Shown: positions 25,431-36,878, counted from the first letter of the stretch. The stretch: 64,000 nt of DNA from Pseudomonas entomophila (GCF_029193575.1 NZ_JARGCS010000047.1:266001-330000), one strand, 5' to 3'. Notes: generated by a model from the sequence alone, not told the origin. Made by a program: numbers and translations.

Positions 25431-26060
25431 TCAGGCCGGCTTGTCTTCCAGCTCCATCCACCCTGCCAGCACCTTGTACGCCTCCTCCAGCCCCAGGCGC
25501 TTGGGCGCCGAGAACAGCTGGATGGTCACGCCATCGCCCCAGCCTTTACGAATTTCCGACTGCACCTTGAGCAGGGTGTTCTTGCCCGCGCCGTGGGTCA
25601 GCTTGTCGGCCTTGGTCAGCAGGATGTGCATCGGCATGCCGGCGGCAGTGGACCAGTCGAGCATCATCTTGTCGAAATCGGTCATCGGGTGGCGCACGTC
25701 CATCAGCAGGATCACCCCGCGCAGGCACTCGCGGCCGCCGAGGTACGCTTCCAGGTGGTGCTGCCAGTGCTGCTTGAGCGGAATCGGCACTTTTGCATAT
25801 CCGTACCCCGGCAGGTCGACCAAACGCCGTTCATCGTCCAGACTGAAGAAATTCAAAAGCTGGGTGCGGCCGGGTGTCTTGGAGGTGCGCGCCAGGCTGG
25901 CGTGGGTCAGGGTGTTGAGGGCGCTGGATTTACCAGCGTTGGAGCGGCCAGCGAAAGCCACCTCGTAACCCTGGTCTTCCGGGCATTGTTCGACCTTGGC
26001 GGCGCTAAGGGCGAATTTGGCTTTCTGGCAGAGGCCGAGGATGGGGTTCTTGACTTGCAT
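25431..26060 (-). CDS. engB: Ribosome biogenesis GTPase EngB (YsxC/YihA)
   Basis: 209 residues from ATG 26060, the usual family length. P-loop GRSNAGKSSAL, G3 motif DLPGYGYAKVP, G4 motif LTKADK. It binds the large ribosomal subunit and is normally essential. A longer in-frame reading starting at 26246 overlaps the divergent cytochrome gene and has no good ribosome site. Position downstream of polA and ersA is conserved. Confidence 0.96.
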   Translation of the reverse strand: MQVKNPILGLCQKAKFALSAAKVEQCPEDQGYEVAFAGRSNAGKSSALNTLTHASLARTSKTPGRTQLLNFFSLDDERRLVDLPGYGYAKVPIPLKQHWQHHLEAYLGGRECLRGVILLMDVRHPMTDFDKMMLDWSTAAGMPMHILLTKADKLTHGAGKNTLLKVQSEIRKGWGDGVTIQLFSAPKRLGLEEAYKVLAGWMELEDKPA

Positions 26061-26175
26061 GGGATATCCGATGTGGGTGTTGCCTGGTCCAGGCACCAAC
26101 GTTTCCGTTTGGAGGGCGGAAGTATATAATGCCCCAGTTTTTGTGTGCGAATTCTCCCAGCGAAGGGGAAGTCGC

Positions 26176-26547
26176 ATGGGGTGTCGAACAATAGCTCGCG
26201 CAACAGAACGCAGCGCGGCCCCCAACCCTGAAAGGTCGTTCCGCAAGGCGAAATGGCTGCTCGCTGTCGGTGTGTTCCTACCGTTTTTCAGCGCTCAGGC
26301 TACACAGGATCCCGAGGCGTTGTACAACCGCACGTGTGCGGCCTGTCACGCCGGGCAATTGCCGCAGGCCCCGAGGATGGGCGATGCGGCCGCATGGGAG
26401 CCACGGCTGGCGCAAGGTGTGGATGTACTGGTGGCGCATGTTACCCGGGGTTTCAAGGCTATGCCGCCGCGTGGATTGTGCATGGACTGCAGTACCGAGG
26501 ACTACCGGTCGGTCATCCTCTGGATGAGCGGCAGTCCCGATACATAA
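26176..26547 (+). CDS. Cytochrome c5-type monoheme protein
   Basis: 123 residues. ATG 26176 has AAGGGGAAG six bases upstream; the resulting leader is long (about 42 residues) with a hydrophobic core WLLAVGVFLPFFSAQA. Heme motif CAACH lies at 54-58, the methionine ligand in GFKAMPPRG, and the LCMDCS cysteine pair is typical of cytochrome c5. It probably carries electrons in the periplasm, together with the diheme c4 encoded 31 bp downstream. Confidence 0.9.
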   Translation: MGCRTIARATERSAAPNPERSFRKAKWLLAVGVFLPFFSAQATQDPEALYNRTCAACHAGQLPQAPRMGDAAAWEPRLAQGVDVLVAHVTRGFKAMPPRGLCMDCSTEDYRSVILWMSGSPDT

Positions 26548-26578
26548 CATTTCACCCTTAGCCGTGTTGGATTAGCTG

Positions 26579-27196
26579 ATGAACAAACTATTCGTGAGTC
26601 TGCTGTTGACCATGGGGGTTGCAGGTGCGGCGAGTGCTGCGCAGCCCATCGAAGGCGATGCCGCTGCCGGGCAGGCCAAGACCGCCGTCTGTGGCGCCTG
26701 CCACAACCCTGACGGCAACAGCCTGGCGCCGAACTTCCCGAAACTGGCCGGCCAGGGCCAGCGCTACCTTGAGAAACAACTGCACGACATCAAGTCCGGC
26801 AAGCGCACGGTGCTGGAGATGACCGGCATGCTGGCCAACTTCAGCGAGCAGGACCTGGCCGACATCGCCGCCTACTTCGCCAGCCAGAAAGGCAGCGTCG
26901 GCGCGGCCGATCCGAAGCTGGTCGAGCGGGGCCGGGCACTGTTCAACGGCGGTGACCTGGAGAAAGGCATGCCGGCCTGCACCGGTTGCCACTCACCCAA
27001 TGGCGCGGGCATCGCCCTGGCCGGCTTCCCGCACCTGAGCGGGCAGCACGCGCAGTACGTCACCAAGCAGCTCACTGACTTCCGCGAAGGCAACCGTACC
27101 AACGACGGTGACGCCATGACCATGCGTTCGATCGCCGGCAAGCTGAGCAACAAGGATATCGAGGCGTTGGCCAGTTATATCCAGGGGTTGCATTAA
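26579..27196 (+). CDS. Diheme cytochrome c4
   Basis: 205 residues. Signal peptide MNKLFVSLLLTMGVAGAASA, then two homologous class I cytochrome c domains with heme motifs CGACH at 38-42 and CTGCH at 134-138. Cytochrome c4 is an electron donor to terminal oxidases (cbb3 and possibly the aa3 enzyme encoded in this window). A strong terminator lies about 78 bp after the stop. Confidence 0.94.
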   Translation: MNKLFVSLLLTMGVAGAASAAQPIEGDAAAGQAKTAVCGACHNPDGNSLAPNFPKLAGQGQRYLEKQLHDIKSGKRTVLEMTGMLANFSEQDLADIAAYFASQKGSVGAADPKLVERGRALFNGGDLEKGMPACTGCHSPNGAGIALAGFPHLSGQHAQYVTKQLTDFREGNRTNDGDAMTMRSIAGKLSNKDIEALASYIQGLH

Positions 27197-27273
27197 TACG
27201 GCGTGAGCCTATGCCGGCTCCATCGCGGGGCGTTAACACTCGGTTAATGCACCCGCGTTAAAGATGCAGCAAC

Positions 27274-27297
27274 GGGCGGCCCGGGCCGCCCTTTTTT
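27274..27297 (+). terminator. Rho-independent terminator after cytochrome c4
   Basis: A GC-only palindrome GGGCGGCCCGGGCCGCCC followed by TTTTTT. It separates the cytochrome c5-c4 unit from dsbA. Confidence 0.88.
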
Positions 27298-27392
27298 CTG
27301 CCCGTAGCCGTTACACTACAGAACTCAGCCCTTCCCGACCGGTCACAGCACAGGTCGCGCCGGGGCGACTCATGACTGCTCAGGAGTAAAGC

Positions 27393-28025
27393 ATGCGTAA
27401 ACTGATTCTCAGCGCCACGCTGGTCGCCGCCAGCGTATTCGGTATGGCTTCGGTGCAGGCCGCAGAGCCTGTCGCCGGCAAGGAATATATCGAGCTGAGC
27501 AACCCGGTGCCGGTCTCCCAGCCGGGCAAGATCGAAGTCGTCGAGCTGTTCTGGTACGGCTGCCCGCACTGCTACCACTTCGAGCCGACCATCAACCCCT
27601 GGATCGACAAGCTGCCGGCCGACGTCAACTTCAAGCGTATCCCCGCCATGTTCGGCGGCCCATGGGACGCCCACGGCCAGATGTTCCTGACCCTCGAAGC
27701 CATGGGCGTCGAGCACAAGGTGCATGCCGCGGTCTTCGACGCCATCCAGAACCAGCGCAAGCGCCTGACCGACCCGAACGACATGGCCGACTTCCTCGCC
27801 ACCCAGGGTGTGGACAAGGACAAGTTCCTCGCTACCTTCAACTCCTTCGCCATCAAGGGCCAGGTCAACCAGGCCAAGGAACTGGCGAAGAAGTACGAGA
27901 TCACCGGCGTTCCGAGCATGGTGGTCAACGGCAAGTACCGCTTCGACCTGGGTACCGCCGGTGGGCCGGAAGGCGTGCTGAACGTCGCCGACCAACTGAT
28001 CGCCAAGGAGCGCGCCGCTAAGTAA
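27393..28025 (+). CDS. dsbA: Thiol:disulfide oxidoreductase DsbA
   Basis: 210 residues. Signal peptide ending VQAAEP, then a thioredoxin fold with an inserted helical domain. The active site is CPHC at 57-60 (YGCPHCYHFEP) and the cis-proline loop is TGVPSMVVNG. It introduces disulfides into exported proteins. AGGAG precedes ATG 27393. The next gene begins 12 bp after its stop, so the two are probably co-transcribed. Confidence 0.96.
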   Translation: MRKLILSATLVAASVFGMASVQAAEPVAGKEYIELSNPVPVSQPGKIEVVELFWYGCPHCYHFEPTINPWIDKLPADVNFKRIPAMFGGPWDAHGQMFLTLEAMGVEHKVHAAVFDAIQNQRKRLTDPNDMADFLATQGVDKDKFLATFNSFAIKGQVNQAKELAKKYEITGVPSMVVNGKYRFDLGTAGGPEGVLNVADQLIAKERAAK

Positions 28026-28037
28026 GCGGCGATCGCC

Positions 28038-28892
28038 ATGCGCCGCTTGCGACCCGTGCGTGGCGTTGGCCTGCACCAGCCGCAGGTCAACGAGCATCAC
28101 CTGCGGGCCCCTGGCCTGCCGGAAGATGGTCGCCTGCGGCTGCTCAGCTTCAATATCCAGGTGGGCATCAGCACCGAGCGCTACCGCCATTACCTGACTC
28201 GCAGCTGGCAGCACCTGCTGCCGCACAATGGGCGGGCCGGCAACTTGCAGAAGATCGGCCAACTGCTCGGCGACTTCGACCTGGTGGCCTTGCAGGAAGC
28301 CGATGGCGGCAGCCTGCGCTCGGGCTACGTCAACCAGGTCGAGCACCTGGCCCACCTCGGTGCCTTCCCCTACTGGTACCAGCAGCTCAACCGCAACCTC
28401 GGGCGCTTCGCCCAGCACAGCAACGGCGTGCTCAGCCGCCTCAAGCCCCGCCACCTCGAAGACCACCCCCTGCCCGGCCCGGCCGGTCGCGGGGCGATCC
28501 TGGTGCAGTTCGGCGACGGCGACGATGCGCTGATCGTGGTGATGATGCACTTGGCCCTCGGCGCCAAGACCCGCGCCCTGCAACTGGCTTACATCCGCGA
28601 GCTGATCGGCGGCTACCGCCACCAGATACTCATGGGTGACATGAACACCCACGCCACCGACCTGCTCGACCACTCGCCCCTGCGCGACCTGGGCCTGATC
28701 GCGCCGCAGGTCGAGGCGACCTTCCCCAGCTGGCGCCCGCAGCGTTGCCTGGACCACATCCTGCTCAGCCCGAGCCTGACCCTAGAGCGGGTCGAAGTGC
28801 TGGCGCAGCCGATCTCCGATCACCTGCCGGTGGCGGTCGAGATCCGATTGCCGGATGCCCTGGCCCTGGATACCCTGCCCATCGTGAGCTAG
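28038..28892 (+). CDS. Endonuclease/exonuclease/phosphatase-family protein
   Basis: 284 residues of the EEP (DNase I-like) superfamily. Family motifs are visible: LLSFNIQVG near the start, the metal-ligand LQEADGG, the asparagine-containing MGDMNTH, and the ending SDHLPVAVEI with catalytic histidine. No signal peptide is evident, so a cytoplasmic hydrolase is likely. The substrate (nucleic acid, lipid or sugar phosphate) cannot be told. Located between dsbA and dgcP as in other pseudomonads. Confidence 0.88.
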   Translation: MRRLRPVRGVGLHQPQVNEHHLRAPGLPEDGRLRLLSFNIQVGISTERYRHYLTRSWQHLLPHNGRAGNLQKIGQLLGDFDLVALQEADGGSLRSGYVNQVEHLAHLGAFPYWYQQLNRNLGRFAQHSNGVLSRLKPRHLEDHPLPGPAGRGAILVQFGDGDDALIVVMMHLALGAKTRALQLAYIRELIGGYRHQILMGDMNTHATDLLDHSPLRDLGLIAPQVEATFPSWRPQRCLDHILLSPSLTLERVEVLAQPISDHLPVAVEIRLPDALALDTLPIVS

Positions 28893-28969
28893 ATCTGCTC
28901 AAGACTTCGCGCTTCTCGCCGAAACCCAGTATTCACCGCCCATTAGCTGCCTCACCTGCGGGTCCACGC

Positions 28970-30961
28970 ATGACCGACGAAGCCGAGCGCTGGAAAGAAA
29001 AATACCTAAAAAGCATCGAGCGGCAGGAAAAGCTCGAGCGGCGCTGGGAAGCGCGCCTCGACCTGCTGCGTCGCGGCCTGGTGCGCAGCACCCTGGCGGC
29101 CGAGGGCAGCGACAAGGTAGTCGACCAGTGCATGAAGGAAATGCGCGAGGTCATCCGCAGCGACAGCATGGACGCCGGCCTGGCCGGGCTGATCCCGCGC
29201 CTGGAAAAGGCCGTGCTGGATTCCGAGCAGCGCCGTGAAACCCGCATGAACCAGGTCAGTGACGCGCTGACTGCGCTGGTCAGCCAGTTGCAGGGCCTGC
29301 CGTTGCCGGGCGAGGTGGCGCGCCCGCTGAAGAAGTTGGCGAAGAAGCTCGACGGCGGCGTCAGCCAGTCGCGCGAGTTGCCGCCGCTGCTCGGCGAGCT
29401 CAGCGGTTTGCAGGGGCGGGCGCTGTCGTCGCTGCGCAGCCCGGAGGAAGAGAGCCGGCCAGGCCTGCTCCAGCGCCTGTTTGGCGGGCGCGAGGCCGAC
29501 CCGCAGGCGTCGCTCGAGCCGGAGCCTGCGCGGGTGGTGCCAACGCAGGCCGTGGCCGAGCCCGTGGCAGAGCGGGTGATGGAGCGCGCACCGCCCCAGC
29601 CGGTCGCCGAGCCGATGCGGCCGGCTGCGCCGGCGCCGCAAGCCGCCGCGCCATGTGCCGATGTGGACGAGCTGCAGCCGCTGCCGCCAGCCGCACCGGT
29701 TGAAATCGTCGCCGTGGTTGAAGCGCCCTCGCCGGCCGAGCCCTCCGTACCTGCCCCGCAGGACAGCCCCGTGCCCGAAGTGCCCGATGCGCCTGCCCCG
29801 CCGGTCGAGGAGGCGCCCGCCGCCGAGGAGCCCGAAGCCGAGGCTAGCCCCGAGCTTGAAACCGAGCCGGTGGATGAAGACGGCCCCTATGCCCTGCCCG
29901 ACGCCGCCGAGCCGCCCTACAGCACCGTCGCCGCACACATCGAGCAGACCCTGATCAGCCTGCTCGACGACCTCAGCCTGCCCGAGCGTCACAAGGCCCA
30001 GGCCTTGGAGATGCGCGAACGGGTGTCGCGTGGGCTGAACTGGTACGAGTTGATCCCCGTGCTCGACGACCTGGCCGTGCTCATGCTGGCGATCACTGAC
30101 AGCGGCCAGCACGAGTTCGAGGTCTACCTGCAACAGCTCAACGAGCGTCTGGAAACCTTCCAGAGCCACTTGCAGGAAGCCAGCGCCGGCCATGCCGACA
30201 ATACGTCCGCCGCCCGCGACCTGGACAACCAACTGCGCGAGCAGGTCGACGGCCTGCAGAGCAGCGTGCAGGGCGCCGCCGACCTCGACAGCCTCAAGCA
30301 CATTCTGGAAAACCGCCTCGAAGGCCTGCTGGGCACCATGGACGAACACCAGCACGAGCGCGACCGCCGTGAGCAGGAGCTGGCGGGGCGCTTGCAGGGC
30401 TTGGCCGAGCGCGTGGCGAGCATGGAGCAGGAGGCTCTTGGCTACCGCGAACACCTGGAGGAGCAGCGCCAGAAGGCGCTGGTCGACCCGCTCACCGGCC
30501 TGCCCAACCGCGCGGCGTGGTCCGAGCGGGTGGAGCAGGAAGTGCTCGACTGGCAGGAAAACGGCGGCCACCTGGCGATGGCGATTCTCGACCTCGACCA
30601 CTTCAAGCGCATCAACGACAGCTACGGCCACCTGGCCGGCGACAAGGTGCTGAAGATCGTCGCCGAGCAACTGCGCAAGCGCCTGCGTGGGCGTGACTTC
30701 ATCGCCCGCTTCGGCGGCGAGGAGTTCGTCCTGCTGTTGCCGCAAACCTCGCCCCCTGCCGCCCTGCAGGTCGCCGAGGCCCTGCGCGCGGCGGTCGAGG
30801 CCTGCCCATTCCATTTCAAGGGCGAGCGGGTGGTGATCACCACGTCCATCGGCGTCAGCGCGTTCCGCACCGGTGAGCGCGGCGACCAGGTGCTCAAGCG
30901 CGCCGACGAAGCCCTGTACCGCGCCAAGGACCTGGGCCGCAACCGCGTCGAGCAGGGTTAG
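28970..30961 (+). CDS. dgcP: Diguanylate cyclase DgcP
   Basis: 663 residues from ATG 28970. The N-terminal 180 residues are helical and charged; residues about 185-310 are low-complexity, rich in Pro, Ala and Glu; a helical middle domain (about 315-500) leads to a C-terminal GGDEF domain. The active-site signature is GGEEF at 582-586, and an RxxD inhibitory site (RGRD, 573-576) stands five residues before it, so product inhibition is expected. In P. aeruginosa and P. savastanoi DgcP is a polar, biofilm-related cyclase. It has no membrane segment. Confidence 0.92.
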   Translation: MTDEAERWKEKYLKSIERQEKLERRWEARLDLLRRGLVRSTLAAEGSDKVVDQCMKEMREVIRSDSMDAGLAGLIPRLEKAVLDSEQRRETRMNQVSDALTALVSQLQGLPLPGEVARPLKKLAKKLDGGVSQSRELPPLLGELSGLQGRALSSLRSPEEESRPGLLQRLFGGREADPQASLEPEPARVVPTQAVAEPVAERVMERAPPQPVAEPMRPAAPAPQAAAPCADVDELQPLPPAAPVEIVAVVEAPSPAEPSVPAPQDSPVPEVPDAPAPPVEEAPAAEEPEAEASPELETEPVDEDGPYALPDAAEPPYSTVAAHIEQTLISLLDDLSLPERHKAQALEMRERVSRGLNWYELIPVLDDLAVLMLAITDSGQHEFEVYLQQLNERLETFQSHLQEASAGHADNTSAARDLDNQLREQVDGLQSSVQGAADLDSLKHILENRLEGLLGTMDEHQHERDRREQELAGRLQGLAERVASMEQEALGYREHLEEQRQKALVDPLTGLPNRAAWSERVEQEVLDWQENGGHLAMAILDLDHFKRINDSYGHLAGDKVLKIVAEQLRKRLRGRDFIARFGGEEFVLLLPQTSPPAALQVAEALRAAVEACPFHFKGERVVITTSIGVSAFRTGERGDQVLKRADEALYRAKDLGRNRVEQG

Positions 30962-31057
30962 ACGCTGTCGCCAGGCGGTAAGCTTTCGGCCTGCGCCTGG
31001 CCGGGTAGCACGTTATACTGTAGCGCTGTCATCGACCAGAATACGTGCCGCCCCTTG

Positions 31058-31837
31058 ATGAAAACACTCTTTACCGCTCTCCTCCTGCTGGCCCTGGCCG
31101 GTTGTTCCAGCGGCCTGCGCATCGACCGCAGCCACACTTCGGCCAACCAGGACAGCCGCATCCAGTTCGTCGTCGTGCACTACACCAACGCCTCGCTGGA
31201 GCGCTCGCTGGCACTGCTGACCCATGGCGAGGTCAGTAGCCACTACCTGATCGGCGACGACCGCAACGCCACGGTCTACCAACTGGTGGACGAAAACCGT
31301 CGCTCATGGCACGCCGGCGAAAGCCAGTGGCAGGGGCGCACTTGGCTCAACTCCAGCTCCATCGGCATCGAGATCGTCAATCCGGGCTACACCGACACAC
31401 CCAACGGCCGCCTCTGGCACCCCTACAGCGAGGCGCAGGTACAGGCGCTGATCGCCTTGCTGCGGGACATCGTCAAGCGCAACAACATCGAGCCGCGCCA
31501 CATCATCGGGCACAGTGATATCGCGCCGCTGCGCAAGCTCGACCCGGGGCCGCTGTTCCCGTGGAAGCGGTTGGCCGACGCCGGGCTGGGTATCTGGCCG
31601 GACGCCGCCGCGGTGGCGCGCCAGCAGGTGTATTTCGGGGCCAACCCACCGGGCATCCTCTGGTACCAGCAGCAGTTGGCGCGGTTCGGCTATGCCATCG
31701 AGCAGAATGGCGAGCTGGATGTGGCCACGCGGCATGTGATCGCGGCGTTCCAGATGCGCTTCCGGCCGCAACGCTTCGATGGGCAGCCGGATGCGCAGAC
31801 GGCTGCCCTGTTGCAGGTGCTTAACAGTCAGCGCTGA
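31058..31837 (+). CDS. ampDh2: N-acetylmuramoyl-L-alanine amidase, lipoprotein (AmpDh2-like)
   Basis: 259 residues. Lipobox LALAGCSS near residue 16 marks a lipoprotein. Amidase_2 domain with zinc ligands H41 (VVVHYTN), H152 (IIGHSD) and D162 (KLDPGPLFPW); a C-terminal peptidoglycan-binding domain (about 200-255, LARFGYAIEQNGELDVAT) follows. It cleaves the amide between MurNAc and the stem peptide and takes part in wall recycling and AmpC control. ATG 31058 is preferred over the adjacent TTG. A GGGCCC hairpin follows the stop at 31848-31868. Confidence 0.93.
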   Translation: MKTLFTALLLLALAGCSSGLRIDRSHTSANQDSRIQFVVVHYTNASLERSLALLTHGEVSSHYLIGDDRNATVYQLVDENRRSWHAGESQWQGRTWLNSSSIGIEIVNPGYTDTPNGRLWHPYSEAQVQALIALLRDIVKRNNIEPRHIIGHSDIAPLRKLDPGPLFPWKRLADAGLGIWPDAAAVARQQVYFGANPPGILWYQQQLARFGYAIEQNGELDVATRHVIAAFQMRFRPQRFDGQPDAQTAALLQVLNSQR

Positions 31838-31960
31838 GGTGTTCAGCCGGGCCCCGTGATCGGGCCCGTAAGAACATCATAACCCTTCGACCCCCGCTCA
31901 ACGGCCAAGCCGATCCGCCATCCAGTTGCTATACCTTTTATATTCAACTGGATGCCCTGC

Positions 31961-33580
31961 ATGTCTGCCTTCATCGCCTCCGTGCGCCAATTATTCTACC
32001 GCCCCTGGACGCTGGCCTCGCTGGTGGCCCTGGCCAGCGCCGCGTTGCTGCTGGCCGCCAGCTTCGGCGTGACCCTGCAACAGATGAAGCAGAGCGAGAG
32101 CGCACAGATGAACGCCCGTGGCGAGCGCTTCCTGGAGCGCCTGGAGCAGGTGTTCGGCCAGTTGCGCGAAGGTGTCGACCAGTTGCAGGCACAACCCTTG
32201 CGCGGTTGCGATCCGGCGATGCTGGCCGCCTTGCAGCAGGTGAGCCTGAGCTACCGCTTCGTCTACGAGGCCGCCTACGTGGACGGCCCCGTGACGTGCT
32301 CCACGCGTGGTGGCGAACGGGTGATGGAGCCGCTGCGCGCCCCGGACATCCAGGGCCCCACCTATAGCTACTGGCTCAACACCACCACCGAACCCAACGA
32401 AAACCTCGCCGCACTGATGCTGGGCCGTGGCAAGTTCCTGGTCTCGACCTCGCGCGGGCACCTCACCGATGTGGTCGACCTGCCCCCCGGCGGCAGCCTG
32501 CTGGTCGTCCTCGACCACGGCACCCGCGCCATCCCGGTGCTCGGCCCCGCCCAGCCCTGGCCTCCGGTCGCCGACTGGCCGCCGCCGTCGCACAAGGCGC
32601 TGCTGGAGCTCAGCGACCGCCTCATCTACCGCATGCCGACCAAGTCGCCGGATTACCAACTGGTGCTGATCGCGCCCCGCGCGAGCCTGCCGCTGAAGAT
32701 GAACGGCATGCTCTGGTTGCTGTTCCCCGGCAGCTTGCTGCTGGCCTGTTGTATCGGCTGGCTGGTGCTGCAATTGATCCTGCAGCGCCGCTCGATGAGC
32801 TCGGAGCTGCAGCAGGCGCTGCGCCGGGGCGAGTTGCAGGTGTTGTACCAGCCGATCTTCGAACTCGACAGCCGCCGCTGCGTCGGCGCCGAGGCCCTGG
32901 TGCGCTGGCGACGGCCAGACGGCACGCTGACCAGCCCCGAGCTGTTCATCCCGCTGGCCGAGAACACCGGGCAGATCCGCCAGATCACCGACTTCGTGCT
33001 GCAACGGGTGCTGGAGCAACTGGGCCAGCTGCTGAGGGCCAACCGTCACCTGTACATCTCGGTGAACCTCGCGGCCTGCGACGTCATGGTGCCGCGCATT
33101 GGCCGGGTCGCGGCGCGGCTGTTGGCCCACCACCGGGTCTCGGCGAGCCAGATCGCCTTCGAGGTCACCGAGCGCGGGCTGATCGACGTGGTGGTGGCGC
33201 GCGACAACCTGCAAGCCCTGCGCAACGTCGGGCACCAGGTGCTGATCGATGATTTCGGCACCGGTTATTGCAGCCTGGCCTACTTGCAGACGCTGCCGGT
33301 GGATTGCCTGAAGATCGACAAGGCGTTCATCGACGCGCTGGGCCATGACGCCGCCAGCAGTGGCGTGGCCCCGCACATCATTCGCATGGCCCACGACCTG
33401 CACCTGCGGGTGATCGCCGAAGGTATCGAGTGCGAGGACCAGGCGGTGCTGCTCAACAGTGAAGGGGTGAACTATGGGCAGGGCTGGTTGTTCGCCCACC
33501 CGTTGAACGCGCGGCAGTTCGCCGAGCTGATTACCCGGGGGCGGCGGATGGGCGCGCGGCGAATCGATGATGAGCCTTGA
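31961..33580 (+). CDS. CSS-motif-like EAL-domain c-di-GMP phosphodiesterase
   Basis: 539 residues from ATG 31961 (GGA about nine bases upstream; ATG 31952 is an alternative). Two membrane helices (about 15-40 and 245-270) enclose a periplasmic domain with two cysteines (RGCDPAM and TCSTRGG), resembling the CSS-motif sensors whose cysteines form a redox-sensitive disulfide. The EAL domain looks catalytic: EALVRW at 311, a DDFGTGYCSLAYL loop, KIDKAFID and EGIECEDQ. It should degrade c-di-GMP, opposing DgcP two genes upstream. Confidence 0.9.
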   Translation: MSAFIASVRQLFYRPWTLASLVALASAALLLAASFGVTLQQMKQSESAQMNARGERFLERLEQVFGQLREGVDQLQAQPLRGCDPAMLAALQQVSLSYRFVYEAAYVDGPVTCSTRGGERVMEPLRAPDIQGPTYSYWLNTTTEPNENLAALMLGRGKFLVSTSRGHLTDVVDLPPGGSLLVVLDHGTRAIPVLGPAQPWPPVADWPPPSHKALLELSDRLIYRMPTKSPDYQLVLIAPRASLPLKMNGMLWLLFPGSLLLACCIGWLVLQLILQRRSMSSELQQALRRGELQVLYQPIFELDSRRCVGAEALVRWRRPDGTLTSPELFIPLAENTGQIRQITDFVLQRVLEQLGQLLRANRHLYISVNLAACDVMVPRIGRVAARLLAHHRVSASQIAFEVTERGLIDVVVARDNLQALRNVGHQVLIDDFGTGYCSLAYLQTLPVDCLKIDKAFIDALGHDAASSGVAPHIIRMAHDLHLRVIAEGIECEDQAVLLNSEGVNYGQGWLFAHPLNARQFAELITRGRRMGARRIDDEP

Positions 33581-33602
33581 GGGTTGGTTGTGTCATTGCC
33601 GG

Positions 33603-33683
33603 CCCTCTCGCGGGTCAAGCCCCACAGGCATTCCGCTGAATTCGAGGCCAGCGGGGGACCTGCGGGGGCTTGCCCCGCGACAG
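33603..33683. repeat. Degenerate REP pair between EAL gene and kinB
   Basis: CTCGCGGGTCAAGCCCCAC near 33605 and GGGGGCTTGCCCCGCGAC ending near 33683 are inverted REP cores, in the gap between two convergent genes. Confidence 0.7.
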
Positions 33684-33698
33684 CGCCGACACAGCCAC

Positions 33699-35476
33699 CT
33701 AGACCGGCAAGGCCATGTAGAACTGCGTCCCCTGCCCCGGACGTGAAAACACCCCCATCCGCCCGCCGTGCAACTGCACGATCTCCTTGCACAGCGCCAA
33801 CCCCAGCCCTGCGCCGCCTTTCTTGCGCCCCACCTGCACGAACGGTTCGAAGATGCGCCCCTGCTGCCCATAGGCGATCCCCTCGCCGTTGTCCTCGACG
33901 CTGACGATCACCCGCTCGGCGTGCCGCCGCGCCGACAGGCGAATGCGCCCACCGTTGGCGGTGTGACGGATGGCGTTGTGCAGCAGGTTGTCCAGCACCC
34001 GTTCAAGCTGGGCGAGGTCGGCCTGGATGTGCGGCAGGGGTGGCTCCAGTGCCTTGACCAGCTCGATCCGCTTTTCCGCCGCCGGCTCGGCGAACCGCGC
34101 CTGGGCGCGTTCCAGCAGCTCGTCGATGTTGCACGGCGCCAGCTCGAGCTTTTGCAGGCCGCTCTGGTAACGCGAGAAGTTCAGCAGGTCGTTGATCAAT
34201 TGGGTCAGGCGCTGCATCTCCTCGCCGATGGTCTCCACCAGGTCGTTCTCACGCGCCTCGGGCGCAAACTTCACCCGCTCGCGCAGCAACCCGAAGGCCA
34301 TGTGCATGCCGGTGATCGGCGTGCGCAGCTCATGGGAGGCACGCAGCACGAACTCACTGCGCACCCGCTCGAAGGCGCGCTGCTCGGTGACGTCGTGCAA
34401 CACCATCACCGCCCCGAGGATCGGCCCTTGGGGGTGGCTGACCGGGGTCAGGCTGTAGGTCAGCAAGCGGGTTTCCTCGTCCACCTCGATGCTCAGGTCG
34501 TCCGGTGCGCGGTCCAGGCTGCCGCCGCGCAGGACCTGGCGCAACTGCTGTTCCAGCTCCGGGCGCTGCAACGCCTCGGCCAGGCCGCTGCCCACTCGGC
34601 TGGCGTCCCACCCCAGCTGGCGCTGGGCCACGGGGTTGAGGTGTTCCAGGTGGCCTTGGCGGTCGATGATCAGCAGGCCGTCGTCGATGCTGTCGAGTAC
34701 CGCTTGCAAGCGCTGTTGGCCAGCCAGCAGTTCATCGACGTTGGTGGCCTGGTGCTTGCGCAGGGCATCGGCCATCAGGCCAAAGCGGCGGGTCAGCTGG
34801 TTCAGCTCGGTGGCCTGGGTCACCGGCAGGGTTACATCGAAATTGCCCTGCCCGACCTGATCGGCCGCCTTGGCCAGGGCTTCGATCGGCTGTCCGAAGC
34901 GGCGGGCGATGTTGTGTGCGGTGATGAAGCCCAGCACCAGCACCGCCAGGCCCATCAGGCCCAGGGCGCCGCTGATCAGCAGCGCCCGGTCGCGGGCGCG
35001 CACTTCGCTCTGGGTGATGTGCTCGAGGGCCTGCTTGTGCGAGTCGATCAGGTCAATGCGCACTTGGTTGAAGGCGGCGCCCAGCGGCTGCTCCAGGCCC
35101 ATGCTGTGGGCGGGCGCCGGGCTTTCGCGGTAAGCCTGGAGAAACGCCGCGTAGTTGCTGCTGGCCTTGCTGAAGCCGGTGCGTTCACCACCTTGCTCCA
35201 GGCCATCGTTGAGCAGGTGCTGGAAGCTGTCCTGCAAGCTGACAAGGCTTTTGGGGTCGGTGTCCTCATCGAGCATCAAGTTCAACTGCTCGCCCAGGTT
35301 CTGCCGAAGCTTGAGCCCCACTTCCAGGGTGTGGGTGGTGTCGCGCACCAGTGCTTGCTGCATCGTGGCCATCTGCAACACGCTGAACAAGCCCAGCAGC
35401 AGCCCCAGCAGCGCCACGGTGACCAGCGCCGAAATGCTGAGGAACAACCGTGTGCGCAGCTTCATGGGCGGCCACC

Positions 35477-35480
<4 letters not shown>
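33699..35480 (-). CDS. kinB: Sensor histidine kinase/phosphatase KinB
   Basis: 593 residues, nearly the 595 of P. aeruginosa KinB, with long identical stretches by memory (RAFERVRSEFVLRASHELRTP, QQGRIFEPFVQVGRKKGGAGLG). Layout: helix 1 (about 12-35), periplasmic domain, helix 2 (about 165-187), HAMP, PAS (about 255-370), HisKA with H383, then HATPase. It controls phosphorylation of AlgB and, in P. aeruginosa, alginate and virulence. ATG 35480 overlaps the algB stop (ATGA); MKLRTRL at 35465 is an alternative start. Confidence 0.96.
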
Positions 35481-36823
<1,343 letters not shown>

Positions 36824-36878
36824 TTTTCCTGCGCTCCTTTGGGAATGATCTCAATTAGTGTCGGAAAAATCGGGCAAG

